From NCBI RefSeq assembly GCF_932294415.1, contig NC_065539.1, positions 49,247,501 through 49,311,500 on the forward strand: a stretch of DNA of 64,000 nucleotides, written 5' to 3'. A model generated the notes under the pieces. The model did no database searches, had not been told where the DNA came from, and saw only the letters and a list, made by a program, of their open reading frames with translations. A program made the position numbers and the translations under genes. Source of the stretch: Quercus robur (taxonomy: Eukaryota > Streptophyta > Magnoliopsida > Fagales > Fagaceae). Of this stretch, positions 59,993 to 64,000 are shown piece by piece (within the stretch, counting starts at the first letter, position 1; the number at the start of each line of letters is the position of its first letter).

Positions 59993-60630
59993 TGTTGGAA
60001 ATATTTTAGTGAATAAACAAGTTTTGATACAAAAATAATATCCCAAATAGTTAGCAAGAACATAAAATTAAAAAGAATTTAGAACAATCTCACAATGCTA
60101 TAGAATCACACTACGAAAGCGTTGTCCTTAATGGTTGATTTGTGCCACCCAGAGTAAAACTTGGTGCAATTGGTTCTCTTGGCCAAACAACCTCCCAGGA
60201 TTAGACTATAGCGTCAACCTTTGTGATGGATGCACTTTCACTCATGAAGGTTCAAGAACAACCCTCTATTGCCTTTCCTTAGAACAAATATAAATTGTAG
60301 AAAAATATGTGGGAGAGAAAAAGAGTAGAATTGTGTATATCTAAAATATAGAGTAGTAAAAATATCATTTAGAAAATGTGTTATGATGACTATTATATAG
60401 GCTACTTATGAAGATAATAGTCTATAGTTATTGGTTACTAATAACCCTTAAAAGCCCAACGGCTATATTATCAATTATTGTAACCCTTAAAAGCCCAACG
60501 GTTATATTATCAATTATTGCCTAACGGCTATTTTTCTCATAATTGCCCAATGACTATTTTACTCATAAATTTCCAATGGCTAGAAAATAAATAAGAATAA
60601 AAGTGTTTGGAACACACACCCACACCAACA
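59993..60630 (-). repeat. 5' LTR of second copia element
   Basis: 638 bp; pairs with 54652-56023. Several substitutions between the two LTRs support an older insertion than the element at 4124. Confidence 0.9.
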
Positions 60631-60979
60631 TATAGTCCTTCACCCCTTCATCTCAGCCTTCCACCTATTGATTTGGTAGAAAATCCCTTGAATGATTGTC
60701 CCATCAAGACCTCCTAGAAGCTTTGTGGGTAGCTATGAGCTGAGATGACACTGTTTAGATGACATTTCTCCATAAATGCAGTAAGTTCATTTGGTGTAAT
60801 GTATTTAATGTAGTGGTGATAACTTTTTTCCCAAATATTTATTTTTTTTACTGTTAACTGAGCTTTGCTACTTTCCCTGAAGCTTATTCTTCCATAATGG
60901 TTACCTCCCTAAAGCCCTCCCGAGGTGGCCTGACTCCTCGGGAAACACAGCTGCTCGGACTTCCTATCCCCACAAAATT

Positions 60980-62147
60980 AAAGGGGTAGACTTTTATTTA
61001 TTTATTATATATTAATGGTTAAGGGAGGGATTTAATCATCTAAATATGTTAATCAATTGAGCTACAAACTCTTGGCATGGGTTAGATTTTGTTACGTAAT
61101 TCAAGACAAAATGTTTCATTTGATTGAGCTTATTTTCATCTCTATTTTGAATGAATAGTAGTATTTTTTTACACAATAAACTAAATAAGTTAATGAAAAT
61201 AAGTTCATCCAAAAGCATACGGTTTTGGTATCATTTAAATTATTGATAGTAAATCACTAAAGATACAATTAATTTTACTACAAAAAACAATCAATGTAAT
61301 TGGTGGCATTTAAAAACAATATAATAAATAAATTTTTTAATTAAATTTTTTTCCTGGTTGTCTAAATTACTTATTTTTTTTTAATTATTAGCAATCCATC
61401 AATATTAATTTTTAAGACTTATATAATAAAATTTGTAATTTCTTTGATCACTCTTATGTCAACTCCACTAAGTTACCCTTAAAACTATATAGGGAATCTT
61501 AGAATTAAAAAAAAAAAAAACTTTATGTTAATAAAAAAAATTATTTTATATTCTTTGGTCTTCAAATTTTGACTATCAACACCCATTCTAAATTCTAATA
61601 GGATGTGCAAACTTTGTCCTACATATGAAAATAGATAAAAAAATAATTTCATTTTTTTCTTTAAAATTTTTCCTGCGAGATTACAACTAATAAGTTTGTT
61701 AAAATAGTCCGAATTATTTTGCTTCACTGCTCCGTGCGGTGGGTTGTCAATGTCCCAAATCCCAATACAAGTTAGTTATTGAGGCGACACCTACATCTAC
61801 AAAATTTTTAGCAACGCCTGAGAAAGTGAAAGCTCCTCGTCAGAAAAAAAAAAAAAAAAAAAAAAAGGCCGCTGTACATCTTATAACGTCGATTCAAAAT
61901 CGACGCAATAAAGTCGCTGCGAGTGAACCTCTTCTCTGTTTGCATGATCATTGCGATCCACAACATTATTTCTTCTCGAAATACACAAAAACCAAAAAGC
62001 AAAATTCCAAAGTAGACTTTTGCTTTTGCTTTTGCTTTTGCTTTAGCTCCGATCATCATCATCATCAATTCTGTCCACAAAAATAGAGATTAGAGAGAAA
62101 TCGATCCAAATCGAATCAGATCGAATCGTATCGACTCGACTCGACCG
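60980..62147. promoter_or_regulatory. Spacer and upstream region of Mo25 gene
   Basis: 60980-61730 is AT-rich without recognised features. From about 61740 GC content rises; an A run (61847-61866), a (CTTTTG)n run (62020-62042) and a (CAT)n run (62055-62066) precede the start codon, as often seen in plant 5' leaders. A repeated TCGACTCGACTCGACC motif lies just before the ATG. Confidence 0.45.
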
Positions 62148-63571
62148 ATGTCGTTCTCGTTCTTCAAGCCGTCGAGGCCTAAAACCCCAGTCGAGGTCGC
62201 CAAGGCCATCAAGGACTCCCTCACCGCCCTCGATACCAAAACCGTCGTCGAAGTCAAAGCCCTCGAAAAGGTCTCACATTTTTCCCTCATTTCCCGTTTG
62301 GTTTTGCTTATACTCTCTCATCAATTAATCGATTAGTTTGCAAATTGTTAAAAAAAAAAAAAAAAAAATAGTTTATGTGAAAACCAAACGCTGTCTAAGG
62401 AGGAAGATTGAACAAATTTTTATTGGCATGAATTGAATTGTTTTTGTGTTAAAAAGGCTCTGGAAGAAGTGGAGAAGAATTTCGCGACAATGAGGTGTGT
62501 GCTGAGCGGAGACGGCGAGAATGAGCCGAATGCTGATCAAGTCACGCAGCTGGCTCAGGAGATATGTAAAGAGGATGTGATTTCTCTCTTGGTCCACAAG
62601 TTACCTATATTGGGATGGGAAGTAAGTAATTTTCGAAGCACATTGTCGTGTTTTTTTTTAACACTGATTTCTCACAATGGTGTAGTGTTTTTGACGCAGA
62701 CGCGGAAGGATTTGGTGCATTGCTGGTCTATATTGTTGAAGCAGAAGGTTGGCTCGACGTATTGCTGCCTGCAATACATTGAAAATCATTTGGAATTACT
62801 AGATTTTCTTGTGGTGTGGTAAGTTTAGGTTAATCGGTCTGGTTATTAATGTTAAAGGGGAGTGGAGAAATTGATGCCATCTGGCAAGATTCAGCATTGT
62901 GTTGTTATTGATGTTAATGGGTTTTCGGTGTTTCACATTATGTTATTTTGGTTATTGTAAGTCCTATCAATTATGGTCAACTACAATTATATATGTAGAA
63001 AACTCATTGTAAAGTAATGTTCTATAATAGTGGAGATAGACGAATATTAGGACGTTTGAAGGTATTGAACATCCGGCACATGTAATAAAGCGGTTTTTGA
63101 GAAGTTTGTATGGTTGGATGTCTGGTCTAGGCAGTGTCCTTTCCATGTCTTTTTTCAGAATTTATAGATATTTGAAATTTTATGCTGTCAATCTTTAGGA
63201 GTAGCTTGATACACTTCTGGTGTATTTGAGTTTTTATCCTGTATTGACAAGGATATCTTTACTTGTAAAAAAAAAAATAAAAAAAAAATGTTTGTCCCCT
63301 AGTTTTATGTTGTAGTCTTACTTGCAGATTGTGCCTATTTTGGGTGGTAGCTATATCTTCTGTTGAAGTGTTATGTACTTACCATCCATTGCAGTAAACT
63401 TACCATTTGGTGCCATGTACTTGCCATTCAGTGCTGTGGTGTTAGAGGGATTGATAGGATAATGTTGCATGTGACTGATAGTTCTTTTTTGAGCAGCTAT
63501 GATAGCAAGGAAATTGCTTTGAATTGTGGAAATATGTTGAGGGACTGCATCAAATTTCCATCACTTGCAAA
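62148..63571 (+). CDS. Mo25 family protein (partial, 3' end outside window)
   Basis: Scaffold protein of the Mo25/CAB39 family, which supports STE20-like kinase (and LKB1 in animals) activity. Exons 62148-62270, 62457-62621, 62700-62818 and 63497-63571 join in frame, 160 codons plus two bases, and exon 5 must lie beyond the window. The N terminus MSFSFFKPSRPKTP and the segments GDGENEPNADQ, RKDLVHCWSILLKQKVG and DSKEIALNCGNMLRDCIKFPSLAK are typical of the plant subgroup that differs from the shorter-linker MO25-like paralogues. Helical repeat fold expected. No defects seen. The open frame that runs from exon 2 through the donor at 62621 is read-through and not coding. Confidence 0.9.
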
Positions 63572-63837
63572 GTAAGACATTCAACCTCTTCTTCCTTGTT
63601 TTTCTTTGTCTTTGTTTTTTCTTTTTTCCCTAACTGTTGTGCCCTCAATGATCCTGCTAAGTTGGTTCAAATTTGTGAATGTGCTCCATATTTATTCATT
63701 CATTAGCAATGATTGTACAGGATTGTACAAAAGGAAGCTATTTAATTAAATTATAGAAAGAATTAAATTGTGTGATTGTGTGTTTGGCATATTTGTGATG
63801 CCTCCAGTTCATGAAAACTTTCAGATGTGATCTTTCC

Positions 63838-63893
63838 ATTATCACCATCACCATCACCATCATATCATCATCACTATCACCACCATCACTTTT
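63838..63893. repeat. (CATCAC/CATCAT)n microsatellite in Mo25 intron 4
   Basis: Imperfect trinucleotide and hexanucleotide repeat of CATCAC, CATCAT and CACCAT units. Probably variable in length between individuals. Confidence 0.85.
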
Positions 63894-64000
63894 TATGATC
63901 TATTTTGATTATGGTCTTTGGATGCTTTTGAGGCATATATATTGAGAATTTTTTGTTAGGTAGGTTTGAGAAGAATGAGGCTCAATCACCAGTTATTGTG

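Larger units (their letters stand above)
54652..60630 (-). mobile_element. Degenerate Ty1/copia element (second)
   Basis: LTRs at 54652-56023 and 59993-60630 with TG..CA ends, perfect 5-bp duplication tatag (54647-54651, 60631-60635), and a polypurine tract (GTGGGGGAT, minus strand) at 56024-56032. The pol remnants run on the minus strand. The expected Met-tRNA site next to the right LTR is altered. Internal region is full of stops and deletions, so it is much older than the element at 4124. Confidence 0.9.
54392..60974 (-). mobile_element. Solo LTR split by a nested copia element
   Basis: Outer ends TGTAAGGAC (54392) and TATCCCCACA (60974) with 5-bp duplication aaatt (54387-54391, 60975-60979). 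Own sequence is only 54392-54651 plus 60636-60974 (about 600 bp); the rest is copia element 54652-60630 and one copy of its duplication. Diverged relative of the LTR at 54714-55441, same orientation. Confidence 0.82.

Noticed and set aside
61808..62080. Minus-strand 90-codon frame with an Ala/Lys repeat
   Set aside because: Encoded by the complement of the (CTTTTG)n and A-run repeats in the Mo25 leader.
1..64000. CRISPR arrays, bacterial operons, rRNA or tRNA genes
   Set aside because: No regularly spaced repeats with unique spacers, no rRNA or cloverleaf sequence; introns and plant transposons show a plant nuclear source. Box B motifs found belong to SINE-like repeats.

Overview
This window is plant nuclear DNA, almost certainly from a eudicot. 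It is AT-rich, its genes have introns with GT..AG borders, and it carries plant-specific families (F-box/LRR protein FBL4, an ARF7/19-type auxin response factor fragment, a CP1-type EF-hand) plus Ty1/copia LTR elements, hAT/PIF-Harbinger/MULE-type MITEs and a Helitron-like end. The wealth of nested repeats suggests a mid-sized genome, perhaps a woody species, but I cannot name it.

Layout. 1-3617 (-): AP-5 complex mu subunit gene, 5 exons visible, 3' end beyond the window. 4124-9275 (+): a young Ty1/copia element with identical 184-bp LTRs and a single in-frame stop in integrase. 9276-14510: AT-rich spacer with a MULE-type MITE and a C/G-rich hAT-type element. 14510-26981 and 32239-45573: two copies of a ~12.5-13.3 kb segment holding an F-box gene, a large inverted repeat, an ARF7/19 pseudogene fragment, MITEs and the last exon of FBL4. 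26982-32238: junction region with a Helitron-like element carrying the first three exons of enolase, a fold-back repeat, a 258-bp tandem duplication and the start of a CP1-like EF-hand gene. 44505-51201 (-): complete 8-exon FBL4. 51852-60974: a PIF/Harbinger-like element carrying a zinc-ribbon gene fragment and a solo LTR, then a SINE, then a three-level nest of LTR elements. 62148-63571 (+): 5' half of a Mo25-family gene that continues past the window.

The most striking object is the second F-box copy. Its reading frame begins 69 codons upstream of the first copy's start, inside an EF-hand calcium-binding protein of the CP1 type, so the duplication created an in-frame EF-hand/F-box chimera (32065-36661) with a different upstream region. 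The flanks fit a tandem duplication: the left flank of copy A and the right flank of copy B (the rest of FBL4) look ancestral, and the junction between them is novel. Several MITEs and one solo LTR are present in one copy and leave a clean empty site in the other, which dates the duplication before those insertions.

Certain: the identities of AP5M, FBL4, Mo25, enolase, ARF and the copia pol domains, and the target-site duplications listed. Uncertain: the last exon of both F-box genes, the Helitron 5' end, the exact edges of degenerate MITEs, and whether the chimera is expressed.
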